In this document: positions 1 through 6,948 of the stretch, one piece after another
Numbering within the stretch: position 1 is the first letter of the stretch
Layout: every line of letters starts with the position of its first letter
NCBI GenBank assembly: GCA_021821235.1
Contig: JAKACS010000001.1
Coordinates: forward strand, 1 to 25,486
From: Bacillota bacterium
GTDB lineage: Bacteria > Bacillota > Bacilli > Bacillales_B > DSM-18226
Length of the DNA stretch: 25,486 nucleotides
Direction: 5' to 3'
The notes under the pieces: generated by a model
Seen by the model: only the letters and a program-made list of their open reading frames with translations
What the model was told of the DNA's origin: nothing
The model's database searches: none
Made by a program: the position numbers and the translations under genes

Positions 1-1190
1 TCGATAGACCTGTCCAGAAAGTCTTAGGAAGAAGAACCTTTAAGGGGCTTACATGGCTCAATAACAGAGTCAAAAAGAACGCAGTCTTAGGAAATCTCGG
101 GTCTACATTGGCTCAGGTAGCGAACATTCCGAACGGAATTGCATTTGCTAAGCAGTATGCTGCCCCAGGAGCAGCAAGAACCTTGAAGGCTGTAATAAAA
201 AAGGATGAAGCAGTTGCAAAATCAGGATTCTTAAAAGAACGCTTCTCAAATAATATGTATTCACGATTCAATACTAAACTAATTGAACAGCCTGAAAAGT
301 TTGCAGGTTGGGTTATGTCTCAAGCGGACCGGATGGGAACTACATTTATCTGGAATTCAGCTTACGAGAAGGGATTAGCGCAAAAAGTCACGGATCCAAT
401 CAAGTTTGCGGATGATGCGACAAGGAATTTAGTTGCCGGCCGTGGAATTGGTGAAGTGCCAATGCTTCAGAAATCAAAGACATTCCAGTTTATTGCTCCA
501 TTCCAATTGGAAGTGGCAAACCTTTGGCAAGTACAAAGGGATTTCATTAAAGAAAAAGACTTTGGGGCGATCGTAACGCTGTATTTAGGGGCATGGCTGT
601 TTAATAAGGGCATGGAGGAGACAAGAGGTTCCAAGATTGTTTTTGACCCTATAGACGCCATTACAGACGCTTTTACAGATGAGGATTTATCCGGATGGGA
701 AAGAGCGGGAAGGGTTGGCGGTGAGGTGCTTTCCAACGTACCATTAGGGCAGACTCTTGCAAACTTCTATCCTGAGTACGGAAACGACTTCTTGCCGACA
801 AGAGAGGATTTCTTTGGAGACAGAGACCCTAACCGATTTGGCAGCGGATTACTGGTTGCTAAAGGTGTGCAGGATCCTCTGGCAAAACTTTTACTTCCTT
901 TCGGGGGAACGCAGGTTCAAAAAACTTATAAAGGATTAGATGCTTTACGGAAAGAGGCTGTTTACAACAAAGCAGGGGATAGATTGAAATATCCTGTCTC
1001 GCCTGATTTCAGTAACAGTGCAAAAGGCTTGTTATTCGGTCCAGGAGCTTTCCGAGAAACAAGGGATTTTTACGACAATAATCGAACTCCTTTAGGTACG
1101 AAGCAAACAGAAGAATACGAGAGAAACAAATCGATTGGCACTGAAGAAGAATTTTATAACTGGGTTATGCAGCAACGCTTAAAAAAATAA
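1..1190 (+). CDS. Giant polyvalent-type protein, C-terminal 395 residues (continues from 25486)
   Basis: The frame is open from position 3 with no start near the edge. The base at 25486 plus bases 1-2 make one Phe codon, and the frame then reads through to TAA at 1188-1190. Residues about 1071-1085 (QFIAPFQLEVANLW), followed by a hydrophobic segment at about 1098-1111 and an FDPID motif, resemble the LPD38-type domain often found at the C-terminus of large polyvalent proteins. I assign this from remembered family pattern, not from a search. A TTG at 108 could mimic a start, but the frame is open well before it and has no convincing ribosome site there. The small membrane protein at 1211 follows 20 bases after the stop, so it is probably in the same operon. 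Confidence 0.75.
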   Translation, partial: DRPVQKVLGRRTFKGLTWLNNRVKKNAVLGNLGSTLAQVANIPNGIAFAKQYAAPGAARTLKAVIKKDEAVAKSGFLKERFSNNMYSRFNTKLIEQPEKFAGWVMSQADRMGTTFIWNSAYEKGLAQKVTDPIKFADDATRNLVAGRGIGEVPMLQKSKTFQFIAPFQLEVANLWQVQRDFIKEKDFGAIVTLYLGAWLFNKGMEETRGSKIVFDPIDAITDAFTDEDLSGWERAGRVGGEVLSNVPLGQTLANFYPEYGNDFLPTREDFFGDRDPNRFGSGLLVAKGVQDPLAKLLLPFGGTQVQKTYKGLDALRKEAVYNKAGDRLKYPVSPDFSNSAKGLLFGPGAFRETRDFYDNNRTPLGTKQTEEYERNKSIGTEEEFYNWVMQQRLKK

Positions 1191-1210
1191 AAAATAGGGA
1201 GCTGGTAGTT

Positions 1211-1402
1211 GTGTGGGAATGGTTATGGGAAGGTGAAAATTTATTGTGGGTGATATTGGGCGGTTTCGGAATATGGTTTGCATTCACTGAATTACCGAAG
1301 TTAATTTACTCTATCGCCTCAACAAAGGATTATGACGAAGAGGACAATGATCCAGCAGGAAACGATAATGTAGGACCTCGTAAACCATACGACTACCTGT
1401 AA
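1211..1402 (+). CDS. Small membrane protein, 63 aa
   Basis: This starts at GTG 1211 after an AGGGAG ribosome site. It has one clear membrane span (about residues 11-33, WVILGGFGIWFAF), preceded by a Trp-rich N-terminus and followed by an acidic, polar tail (DYDEEDNDPAGNDN). It sits 20 bases after the giant gene and just before a terminator, so it ends the operon that starts at 22221. The size and single span suggest an anchor or accessory to the giant protein, but no family was recognised and its function is unknown. Confidence 0.6.
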   Translation: MWEWLWEGENLLWVILGGFGIWFAFTELPKLIYSIASTKDYDEEDNDPAGNDNVGPRKPYDYL

Positions 1403-1409
1403 CGCCATT

Positions 1410-1449
1410 GAAAGCCTTCTGAGCTGTTTTAAGAGTTCGGAGGGCTTTT
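1410..1449 (+). terminator. Intrinsic terminator of the giant-protein operon
   Basis: AAAGCCTTCTGAGCT pairs with AGTTCGGAGGGCTTT, with three wobble or mismatched positions, around a short loop, and a T-rich stretch follows. It lies 8 bases after the stop of the small membrane protein. Confidence 0.65.
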
Positions 1450-1556
1450 ATATTACTTTGAAGTTAAACAAGCTATATACAGCCTCCTGTGAGCCTAAAA
1501 CAACAATATAACAATCTTCTAAACAATTAATTTAACAGTAAAAAGGGAGTCTTAGA

Positions 1557-1757
1557 ATGGAAATCAAAGATTATCCAATTTTATTAACCGTTGCCGAAGT
1601 TTCTGAAATTCTAGGATGCAGCAAGAGGGTAGCTTATGAAATCATGGATGCCCCAACTTTCCCACTTATCAGGATTCGCAGATCCAAGAGAGTGAACCGG
1701 GAAGACTTTTTCGCCTGGTTGGAGCAGAACAAACGTAACACAGGGAAGAACGGATGA
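1557..1757 (+). CDS. Excisionase-like HTH protein A, 66 aa
   Basis: ATG 1557 is preceded by AAGGGAG at good spacing. The protein is a single winged-helix domain of the excisionase/MerR-like DNA-binding family: LLTVAEVSEILGCSKRVAYE (helix-turn-helix), then the wing LIRIRRSKRVNREDFFAWLE. It resembles the C-terminal half of the protein at 8644-9024 (shared LIRIRRSKRV) and more distantly the one at 9117-9308. Proteins of this family direct a tyrosine recombinase toward excision or act as small transcription regulators. The recombinase gene lies 9.6 kb away, so a regulatory role is equally likely. It stands alone between terminator 1410-1449 and a gene-free spacer. Confidence 0.85.
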   Translation: MEIKDYPILLTVAEVSEILGCSKRVAYEIMDAPTFPLIRIRRSKRVNREDFFAWLEQNKRNTGKNG

Positions 1758-2132
1758 AGAACGGACATAGGCTACCACTTTAAAAGTTATATAACCTGTC
1801 GCCTTAAACCTATCGCCTAGGGCGACAAGTAGAAACCAGGCGTAGCAAGGGATAAGAGGCTGTTTTGAATCCAGACTTCAACCCCCTTTTAGACCTACCA
1901 AAAGTAGGTGGTTTGAATAACCGTCCTGAACCCTGAAAGGATTAAGGGGAACTTCTTAAAGAACAGATTGAACCGGACAATTCTTACATCCAAAAAGGGA
2001 AATAACCCGAGATTTCCGGCCCTTAAAAAGGTTAAGGATTGTTAAGGTAGCAAAGTATGATGTTGAGAAATGTTGAGATTTAATCGGCAGCAGGAGAACT
2101 ACAAAATACTACATTGAACTGGAGGTGACCTC
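1758..2132. other. Gene-free spacer with hairpins and short repeats
   Basis: No supported gene is present. I see TGTCGCC/GGCGACA arms around a 17-base loop (about 1797-1826), an ACCTAC/GTAGGT hairpin near 1893-1908, TTAAGG repeats, and a direct ATGTTGAGA pair near 2060-2080 just before the next gene. This could be a structured leader or operator region for the 2133 gene. No promoter stands out. Confidence 0.4.
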
Positions 2133-2321
2133 ATGAGGGATTGGGCAAGTGCAGAGGAAATGTTTTTAAAATCTGGCCATCACGGATTAACTTTGAAAGA
2201 AATTAGTGAAAGGCTATCTATTCCTTATCAATCGGTCAGAAGATATGCGGCAAAGTATGAATGGCATAACAAAAGATACATGAAATGGTTAGAGAAGAGG
2301 CATGGTTTTACCCCAAGATAA
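2133..2321 (+). CDS. Terminase-small-subunit-like HTH protein, 62 aa
   Basis: ATG 2133 follows a strong GGAGGTGACC ribosome site. The protein is little more than one HTH: LTLKEISERLSIPYQSVRRYAAKYEWHN. The pattern 'iaxxLgixxxxvrxwxxkxxW' is typical of the N-terminal DNA-binding domain of phage terminase small subunits and of other Bacillus HTH proteins. There is no oligomerisation or large-subunit-binding region, and no large terminase anywhere in the element. It may be a stand-alone regulator derived from that domain. If it does bind a packaging-like site, it would hint at phage-satellite behaviour, but that is speculation. It is followed by a repeat-rich spacer and a terminator. Confidence 0.7.
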   Translation: MRDWASAEEMFLKSGHHGLTLKEISERLSIPYQSVRRYAAKYEWHNKRYMKWLEKRHGFTPR

Positions 2322-2333
2322 CCCAATGGCTTG

Positions 2334-2375
2334 TTATCAAATGTTACCACGCTAACAAATGCTAACATTTGATAA
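2334..2375. repeat. Perfect 13-bp inverted repeat in an iteron-like spacer
   Basis: TTATCAAATGTTA (2334-2346) and its exact reverse complement TAACATTTGATAA (2363-2375) flank a 16-base loop. Immediately downstream are TAAGGTTT twice (2373-2390) and AAAACCTGA-type units (about 2400-2445). The spacer 2322-2560 otherwise holds no gene. It could be an operator or a replication-associated site. Confidence 0.55.
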
Positions 2376-2559
2376 GGTTTGCTAAGGTTTAGATGCTACA
2401 AAACCTGAAAAAACCTGACTTTTTACTAAGAAAACCTAAGAAGGTTGGAGAATGTAGGGATGAAAGATGCTACAATCTGCACATTTTACACTCCTTAAAA
2501 AGACTCGGATTTTACTCGTTAACGATTCCTTCGAAGAGAAATAATTTACTTTGAAGATT

Positions 2560-2584
2560 AAGCATCCACCCGGGTGCTTTTTTT
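2560..2584 (+). terminator. Intrinsic terminator
   Basis: AAGCATCC pairs with GGGTGCTT (one G-T wobble) around a short loop, followed by a run of seven T. It separates the plus-strand 2133 gene from the convergent XRE gene. Confidence 0.7.
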
Positions 2585-2617
2585 ATCACATCGGACATTT
2601 CGGAGTCCCTAAAAAGG

Positions 2618-2845
2618 CTAAATATCGAAAAAATCGTCTGTTTTTGCTCCTGGATCCAGTTGTCTTATTGCCTTCATTACTTTTTTAATGGTGCTCATCG
2701 TTGGCATGTAATCAGAATCTGAACACAAGCGGCTGACCGTGTTTCTGCTAACCTTGGAAGCTATTCTTAAATCCTCTTGAGTATATCCCCTTTTATCTAG
2801 CCATTTCCCCAATTTACTGCGCTTTTTACCGATTCCCCACATCAT
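2618..2845 (-). CDS. XRE-family HTH regulator, 75 aa
   Basis: ATG at 2845 (minus strand) has an AAAGGGAGAG ribosome site. The domain reads LGKWLDKRGYTQEDLRIASKVSRNTVSRLCSD, a Cro/C1-type HTH with the usual 'T.edLa...vsr.tvsrl' core, followed by a helical tail. It diverges from the FtsK-module gene at 3206 across a 360-base spacer, which suggests it represses that module, itself, or both. A small palindrome CGAAAGTTTCG at 2904-2914 lies in front of this gene and is a candidate operator. Family assignment is firm; target is inferred. Confidence 0.85.
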   Translation of the reverse strand: MMWGIGKKRSKLGKWLDKRGYTQEDLRIASKVSRNTVSRLCSDSDYMPTMSTIKKVMKAIRQLDPGAKTDDFFDI

Positions 2846-3205
2846 TTACACTCTCCCTTTGCTTTCTTAGCTGCATTATTGACGTGGTCTCCCTAATTTA
2901 TACGAAAGTTTCGCGGTTTTTTATTCTCTTTCACAAAAGAAGGAAATCTTTCTTAAAAAAAGGGAAACGTGGACAATCGGTGCGGAATACCATTTAACAT
3001 GCCTATAAAAATTCGAGTAAAAGTCACTGCAAAGATTCTACCAAACTTACTTCCTGGAGTGCGTTTGCTCTATTCTTCTTTAAATGCTTCACCAGAAAAG
3101 TAAGAAGAACAACAAAATCCCTTATATATCAATGGTTTAAGTCTTGTCTCTATCATTCGTTTTGTCGGGGACTATACTCCGTATACCAAGGGTGGTGGTT
3201 GCTTA
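2846..3205. promoter_or_regulatory. Divergent control region between the XRE gene and the FtsK module
   Basis: This 360-base spacer has no gene. It contains the 11-bp palindrome CGAAA-G-TTTCG (2904-2914) close to a TATAAA hexamer on the minus strand, and a longer TTCTTC/GAAGAA stem near 3073-3110. I could not pick a confident sigma-A promoter for the plus strand. Confidence 0.4.
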
Positions 3206-4555
3206 ATGTTCTTTGAGATTACTTCTTCAATTGTTGCAGGTGGATTGGTGGGTTATTCATATCTTCAAAAGACTGGAGGCGGTAACGACGGAATTAAGAT
3301 TCAAAGGATTTGCGACAATAACGGACTGACGGTAAAAGAGAACGGCCAGAAGCGTACCATGCAGCTGTTAAGGCGTTCTCCGATTAAAAACGGAACAAGA
3401 ACAGTAGGAACAGAGTACGCCTATCGGATCCCGTTAGGTTTGAGTTTCAAAGACTTCCAGAATAAACAAGACCACATTCTGGACGGCATTAACAACAAGC
3501 AAACAATCTTAGATATATCGTTAAACGACCTCAAAGGGCTTAAATTGGGGCGAAACATCTTCAATGATATAAAACTACTATTTGACCAAAAAAAGCGAAT
3601 CAGGAAGGAAATAGAGCTGTCCTACGACGGTGTATTAAGGATTAAAGTGTTCGATGAAGCTCTTGAAGATTTTATTCCTTTCGAAGAATCCATAATCAAA
3701 CAATGCAGCGGGTGGGAAATCCCAGTCGGATTTAATCAATCTGATCTAATAAAGCATGATTTTGAACAGATTCCTCACATGGTTGTAGGCGGCGCGACCC
3801 GTTACGGCAAATCTAACTTCTTAAATATGATGATCGTCTCTCTGATTCAGAAGCATAGCGAAAATGTGTCCTTTACCCTGATTGATTTAAAGGGCGGTGT
3901 AGAGTTTATCGACTATGAAGGGATGAAACACGTTAAGAAGATTGCATACGAGCCAGAAGAGGCACTGAATGCCCTAGAGATTGCCTATCTGGATATGAGG
4001 GCCATGCAAACAAAACTCAGAAGTATGAGAAAGAAGAAAGTTCAGGATGCAGGGATCGAAGAACGGCATTTTGTGATTATCGATGAGGTAGGAGAATTGA
4101 ACCCGGCTGAAGCAGTAACGCGGGAAGAACGGCAGCTAAAAGAACAATGTCAAACCTATATGAGCCAAATAGCAAGACTTGGTGCAGGTTTAGGAGTTAG
4201 ACAGATACTGGCCACACAATATCCTACTGGCGATGTAATTCCTCGCCAATGCAAACAGAATAGTGATGCTAAGCTCTGCTTCCGGGTTAGAAACGCAACT
4301 GCTTCAAGGGTGGTCCTGGATGAAGAAGGTGCAGAAAAACTGCCATTGGTTAAGGGAAGAGCTATTTATCAGACAGACAAAAAAAGGATCGTTCAAACGC
4401 CGTTTATGGATGAGGATTATATCCATAAAACGATTCAACCTCACATAAACATCAGGCCTCGCAAAGAAAGGGTTGAAACGGATGAAAAGGGAAGTGAAAA
4501 AGCAGCAAAGGCAGGAAGCTATACTCTTATCGTTGAAGAGACTCCACTATCTTAG
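3206..4555 (+). CDS. FtsK/SpoIIIE-HerA-type DNA translocase, 449 aa
   Basis: ATG 3206 follows a GGTGG-type site. Walker A is GGATRYGKS (residues 195-203, Lys202). Walker B is VIIDEVGEL (about 289-297), followed by a sensor-like ILATQYPTGDVIP stretch typical of FtsK/TcpA coupling ATPases. Only a short hydrophobic segment is seen at the extreme N-terminus (residues about 1-20), so it is at most weakly membrane-anchored. Such ATPases pump double-stranded DNA or act as coupling proteins in conjugation; examples are Streptomyces TraB and the ConQ/TcpA proteins of Gram-positive elements. It overlaps the following Replic_Relax gene by about 80 bases, and the downstream pilin-like and M23 genes suggest a transfer module. 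Virion packaging is an alternative role, but no capsid genes are visible. Confidence 0.9.
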   Translation: MFFEITSSIVAGGLVGYSYLQKTGGGNDGIKIQRICDNNGLTVKENGQKRTMQLLRRSPIKNGTRTVGTEYAYRIPLGLSFKDFQNKQDHILDGINNKQTILDISLNDLKGLKLGRNIFNDIKLLFDQKKRIRKEIELSYDGVLRIKVFDEALEDFIPFEESIIKQCSGWEIPVGFNQSDLIKHDFEQIPHMVVGGATRYGKSNFLNMMIVSLIQKHSENVSFTLIDLKGGVEFIDYEGMKHVKKIAYEPEEALNALEIAYLDMRAMQTKLRSMRKKKVQDAGIEERHFVIIDEVGELNPAEAVTREERQLKEQCQTYMSQIARLGAGLGVRQILATQYPTGDVIPRQCKQNSDAKLCFRVRNATASRVVLDEEGAEKLPLVKGRAIYQTDKKRIVQTPFMDEDYIHKTIQPHINIRPRKERVETDEKGSEKAAKAGSYTLIVEETPLS

Positions 4556-5072
4556 CCGGTCACAAGTACAGACTCTGCACAATCTAAAAAGCGACAGGAA
4601 CGCATCAAAGGTACTTAAAGAGCTCAGCGACTATGTAAGTTCGTTCAGGGATGGAGAAAATATTTATTACCTCAATAAAGAAGGCAGAGAACGGGTGAAC
4701 AGCGATAAAGTCTTGAAGAAAACGACTCAAGCCAGGCATTATATCATGCGGAATTCGCTTTTTATCGCCTACGGCTGTCCTTCTTCATGGAAGAACGAAA
4801 CAAAACTTGAAGTACCAGGGCAAGTAAAGGTAATAGCGGACGCGTTATTCATAAGGGATAAGCGGTATCACATCATTGAAGTGGACCATACGCAAAAAAT
4901 GATAAAGAACAAAGCGAAGATTGAACGGTATAAGAAGTTGATCAGCTTAGGTGTTTTTGAAATCGAGCCTCAATTCATCTGGATCACGACAACGGAATTA
5001 AGAAGAAAACAGCTTTTGAAGCTTTCGGAAGGGCAAACGGTGCGGGTGTTTACTGTAAAGGATTTTAATTAA
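4473..5072 (+). CDS. Replic_Relax-family protein, 199 aa
   Basis: It starts at TTG 4473 or ATG 4482 inside the end of the FtsK-like gene. The 74-83 base overlap is unusual, but the N-terminal winged-helix (QEAILLSLKRLHYLSRSQVQ) needs this start. After the HTH comes a restriction-endonuclease-like core: VIADALF (about 119-125) and HIIEVDHTQ (about 131-139), then KIERYKKL. These correspond to the 'pDa ... f.lEvD..t....i..Ki..Y' pattern of the replication-relaxation family of Firmicute plasmids. The family is tied to plasmid replication or transfer and is often paired with FtsK-like ATPases, as here. Nuclease activity is not proven from sequence. Confidence 0.8.
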   Translation: MKRMKREVKKQQRQEAILLSLKRLHYLSRSQVQTLHNLKSDRNASKVLKELSDYVSSFRDGENIYYLNKEGRERVNSDKVLKKTTQARHYIMRNSLFIAYGCPSSWKNETKLEVPGQVKVIADALFIRDKRYHIIEVDHTQKMIKNKAKIERYKKLISLGVFEIEPQFIWITTTELRRKQLLKLSEGQTVRVFTVKDFN

Positions 5073-5091
5073 CATCGAGGAGTGAAGCGGC

Positions 5092-5535
5092 ATGTTCAGA
5101 AAAACAGAGACGATGAGTATTAAGGACTTTATGAATCGCGGCAAGGAAGTTATTACAGCTGAAGAATTGGTGACTTTCGAGAAAGGGAAAACAGCGGGAT
5201 TGTCGTTAGGCTTTTCTTTACTTCCTTTAGCGGTTGCCCCCCTATTCAACATTCCAGCTGCAGCTGCTGCAGGTCCGGAAGCTGTAACAGTCTTAGCGCC
5301 TACTGATGCAATGTACGATAAGATGCTACATGCTTTTGACCCTCTTATCATGCTAGTTCAATCCTTAGCATACCCGGTGGCGATGGTTGTTGTCCTGGGC
5401 GGTGCAATCATGGTAATGATCAATCAAAAAGAGAAAGGTTTTAGCATGATGCAGACAGCCGGTTTAGGATATGTCCTGGTTCAGATGACTCCGTTAGTAT
5501 TGAACATCTTAGTGGATGCGATGAAGGCGGTGTAA
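5092..5535 (+). CDS. Two-helix membrane protein with pilin-like layout, 147 aa
   Basis: ATG 5092 follows GAGGAG. Residues 1-35 are polar. A hydrophobic stretch (about 36-62, LGFSLLPLAVAPLFNIPAAA) then ends in an Ala-rich AAAAAG, a plausible cleavage region. The rest has two further membrane helices (about 85-108 and 117-140) joined by a short polar loop NQKEKG. Long leader, small residues before cleavage and two helices with a tight charged loop is the architecture of VirB2/TrbC-type conjugative pilins. A holin-like or scaffold role is also possible. Its place between Replic_Relax and the M23 peptidase supports a surface or transfer role. No sequence family was recognised directly. Confidence 0.7.
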   Translation: MFRKTETMSIKDFMNRGKEVITAEELVTFEKGKTAGLSLGFSLLPLAVAPLFNIPAAAAAGPEAVTVLAPTDAMYDKMLHAFDPLIMLVQSLAYPVAMVVVLGGAIMVMINQKEKGFSMMQTAGLGYVLVQMTPLVLNILVDAMKAV

Positions 5536-5538
5536 GCC

Positions 5539-6144
5539 GTGATAGTCCGGATAACTTCAAAGTTTGGGGAAGTCAGCACGATCCATCCAAAACCACATAC
5601 GGGAATTGATTTAGCTTTTCCAGAGGGTAGCCCTTTATATTCTGTCGGGAATGCGGTAGTTGAACGGGTAGTTAACTACGGTTCCGAAAACATCGGAAAG
5701 GGTGTCATTCTTCGCTTAGCAGACGGAAAACAAGCCATATACGGGCATTTAAGCGAAGTGAATGTAAAGGCTGGGCAATCTCTTTCGGAAGGTCAACTGG
5801 TTGGTCTGAGCGGGGGTACGGGGCATTCTACAGGACCACATTTACACCTTGGGTTAAAAAGTAATGGGGAGTTTATAGACCCGACTCCCCTTGCTGATCA
5901 CGTTGGTGAAGCATCTGGCGGTGTATTGAACTGGATAGCAGAATTTCCTACAATCGGAGGGTTTATTTATGAAAAAGTGCTTGGAATTGGGATTGAGCAT
6001 TGGATTTCGAATTATATTATGGCGTTACCTGTCCTTGCCGGTGTTAGCCTTGGTGTTTGGGGTTTACTTAGTATGGTTAGTCGCAGGCTTGCAACGTGGG
6101 GTGTAGGGTTCGTGATGATAATAGGAGCATTTTCAATAATCTAA
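5539..6144 (+). CDS. M23 peptidase with C-terminal membrane segments, 201 aa
   Basis: The start is GTG 5539, three bases after the previous stop. The zinc-peptidase motifs are complete: HTGID (His20, Asp24), YGH (His70) and HLHLG (His101, His103). This is the lysostaphin/LytM-type fold that cuts peptide cross-bridges in peptidoglycan. Unusually, the catalytic domain is at the very N-terminus with no signal peptide, and two hydrophobic segments lie at the end (about 160-180 and 187-201). The topology must therefore put the N-terminus outside, or export occurs with a partner. As the last gene of the FtsK module, it could open the wall for DNA transfer, like CwlT or VirB1 proteins. A terminator follows. 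Confidence 0.85.
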   Translation: MIVRITSKFGEVSTIHPKPHTGIDLAFPEGSPLYSVGNAVVERVVNYGSENIGKGVILRLADGKQAIYGHLSEVNVKAGQSLSEGQLVGLSGGTGHSTGPHLHLGLKSNGEFIDPTPLADHVGEASGGVLNWIAEFPTIGGFIYEKVLGIGIEHWISNYIMALPVLAGVSLGVWGLLSMVSRRLATWGVGFVMIIGAFSII

Positions 6145-6146
6145 GC

Positions 6147-6184
6147 TGCTTACTTTGGTTTTTACCAGGTAAGCTTCTTTTTTT
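6147..6184 (+). terminator. Intrinsic terminator of the FtsK/M23 operon
   Basis: GCTTAC (6148-6153) pairs with GTAAGC (6169-6174), with an inner GGT/ACC pair, and a run of eight T follows. It lies just after the M23 stop codon. Confidence 0.8.
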
Positions 6185-6297
6185 TACTCGCTCTTTAAGC
6201 GTTCCTATTGCGAACGGCATTCATTATTTTAAACAGCAAAGTCGAATGAGAACAACAGGATTCCAGGGGGGTTAATTAAGGGGATTAAGTTACAGGT

Positions 6298-6422
6298 TTG
6301 AATAACACTTACTTCCTTGCGGCTCTAGGGATAGGTGTGAATCACCGTTGATTCAAGTTCACTGATTCAACTTTCTGATTTGGCAACCTGCATCAGTGAC
6401 CTGTTCCCCTTGCGTTATTCAA
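6298..6422. other. Multi-branched fold candidate (origin-like)
   Basis: An outer 9-bp stem, TTGAATAAC (6298-6306) with GTTATTCAA (6414-6422), encloses two inner perfect stems: TGAATC/GATTCA (6338-6343 with 6350-6355) and TCACTGA/TCAGTGA (6359-6365 with 6393-6399). The three stems are mutually compatible, giving a three-way junction as single-stranded DNA or RNA. Function is unknown; candidates are a single-strand origin, a transfer origin or a structured RNA. Confidence 0.45.
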
Positions 6423-6770
6423 GTGCTTTGTATAAATAGGCATAGCTTAATGAATTACAAAAGTTTACCCTTATTTAACGGTGGTACTTCAGAGGGATTA
6501 AGTCAGGAGTTTTTTTCGACCTGAAACCCCTACTGTTCTAAGAAAAACAATGCCCCTTTAGTGGGGCAACTTATGGGGGGCAGGATAGTCCCAAATCGAA
6601 TGAGTTAGCGTGCCTGTTCTCCTACCGTTCTAGCTTGTCATCATATAAAAGAAATATATTTGTGCGTTACCCCCGTTACAAGTCATTTTTAAGAGGATGA
6701 AAAAGAGGTTATATTCAGGGTTTTTTAGAGCCGTGGATTCCTTGGCGCTCTAAGTAAATGCTTGTCTAGG

Positions 6771-6822
6771 TACTCTGACAAGTTCGCTCTGACAACTCTT
6801 CTTTTTAAAACCTGTCAGAGTA
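6771..6822. repeat. 10-bp inverted repeat with an extra direct copy
   Basis: TACTCTGACA (6771-6780) is exactly inverted at 6813-6822, and CTCTGACA occurs again at 6787-6794 in direct orientation. The three copies look like binding sites for one protein. Confidence 0.55.
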
Positions 6823-6849
6823 AGGTGTTCTTCTGACCGTTCTTTTAAC

Positions 6850-6876
6850 AACAAAAAAAGAGCTGTTTAACAGCTC
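6850..6876 (-). terminator. Intrinsic terminator, minus strand
   Basis: GAGCTGT (6860-6866) pairs with ACAGCTC (6870-6876) around a 3-base loop. Read on the minus strand, a run of seven T follows. It ends transcripts from the LexA-box promoter and any read-through from the 6949 gene. Confidence 0.8.
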
Positions 6877-6908
6877 CAATAGGCGATGCTGGGTGTATGG
6901 CACCCAAC
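6851..6908 (-). ncRNA. Candidate SOS-controlled short RNA, about 57 nt
   Basis: A strong sigma-A-like promoter (6915-6944) points leftward, and an intrinsic terminator (6850-6876) lies only about 50 bases downstream. The transcript would contain a GGGTG/CACCC hairpin (about 6890-6905) and then the terminator hairpin. It has no ATG and no ribosome site. The adjacent minus-strand gene ends upstream of the promoter, so this promoter has no coding target before the terminator. Start and end are estimated from promoter geometry. Confidence 0.5.
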
Positions 6909-6914
6909 AATTAA

Positions 6915-6944
6915 ATTATAGAACATTTGTTCTCTATTGGTCAA
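6915..6944 (-). promoter_or_regulatory. Sigma-A promoter with a LexA/SOS box in its spacer
   Basis: On the minus strand, TTGACC and a perfect TATAAT are separated by 18 bases. The spacer holds AGAACAAATGTTCT (6920-6933), which contains the GAAC-N4-GTTC core of the Bacillus LexA (DinR) box. Only the outermost bases depart from the CGAAC-N4-GTTCG consensus. The position, between -35 and -10, is classic for repression. Confidence 0.65.
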
Positions 6945-6948
6945 GCTT

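Larger units (their letters stand above)
6185..6850. other. Gene-free region rich in inverted repeats
   Basis: No supported gene is found on either strand in about 670 bases. Besides the two structures listed separately (6298-6422 and 6771-6822) it holds TCAGG/CCTGA arms (6503-6524), a TGCCCC/GGGGCA hairpin (6551-6568) and a TAGAGC/GCTCTA hairpin (6726-6752). Such density of dyads in a non-coding plasmid segment suggests an origin, a transfer origin or a single-strand origin. Confidence 0.5.

Noticed and set aside
108..1190. Separate 360-residue gene starting at TTG 108
   Set aside because: The frame is open to the left edge and joins in frame with the gene at the right edge; there is no ribosome site before 108.
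4998..5351. Minus-strand frame of 117 codons
   Set aside because: It lies opposite two well-supported plus-strand genes and shows no ribosome site or domain.
3206..6144. Capsid-packaging ATPase of a tailless (double jelly-roll) phage
   Set aside because: The ATPase could fit, but no candidate major capsid protein or other virion gene is visible anywhere in the window.
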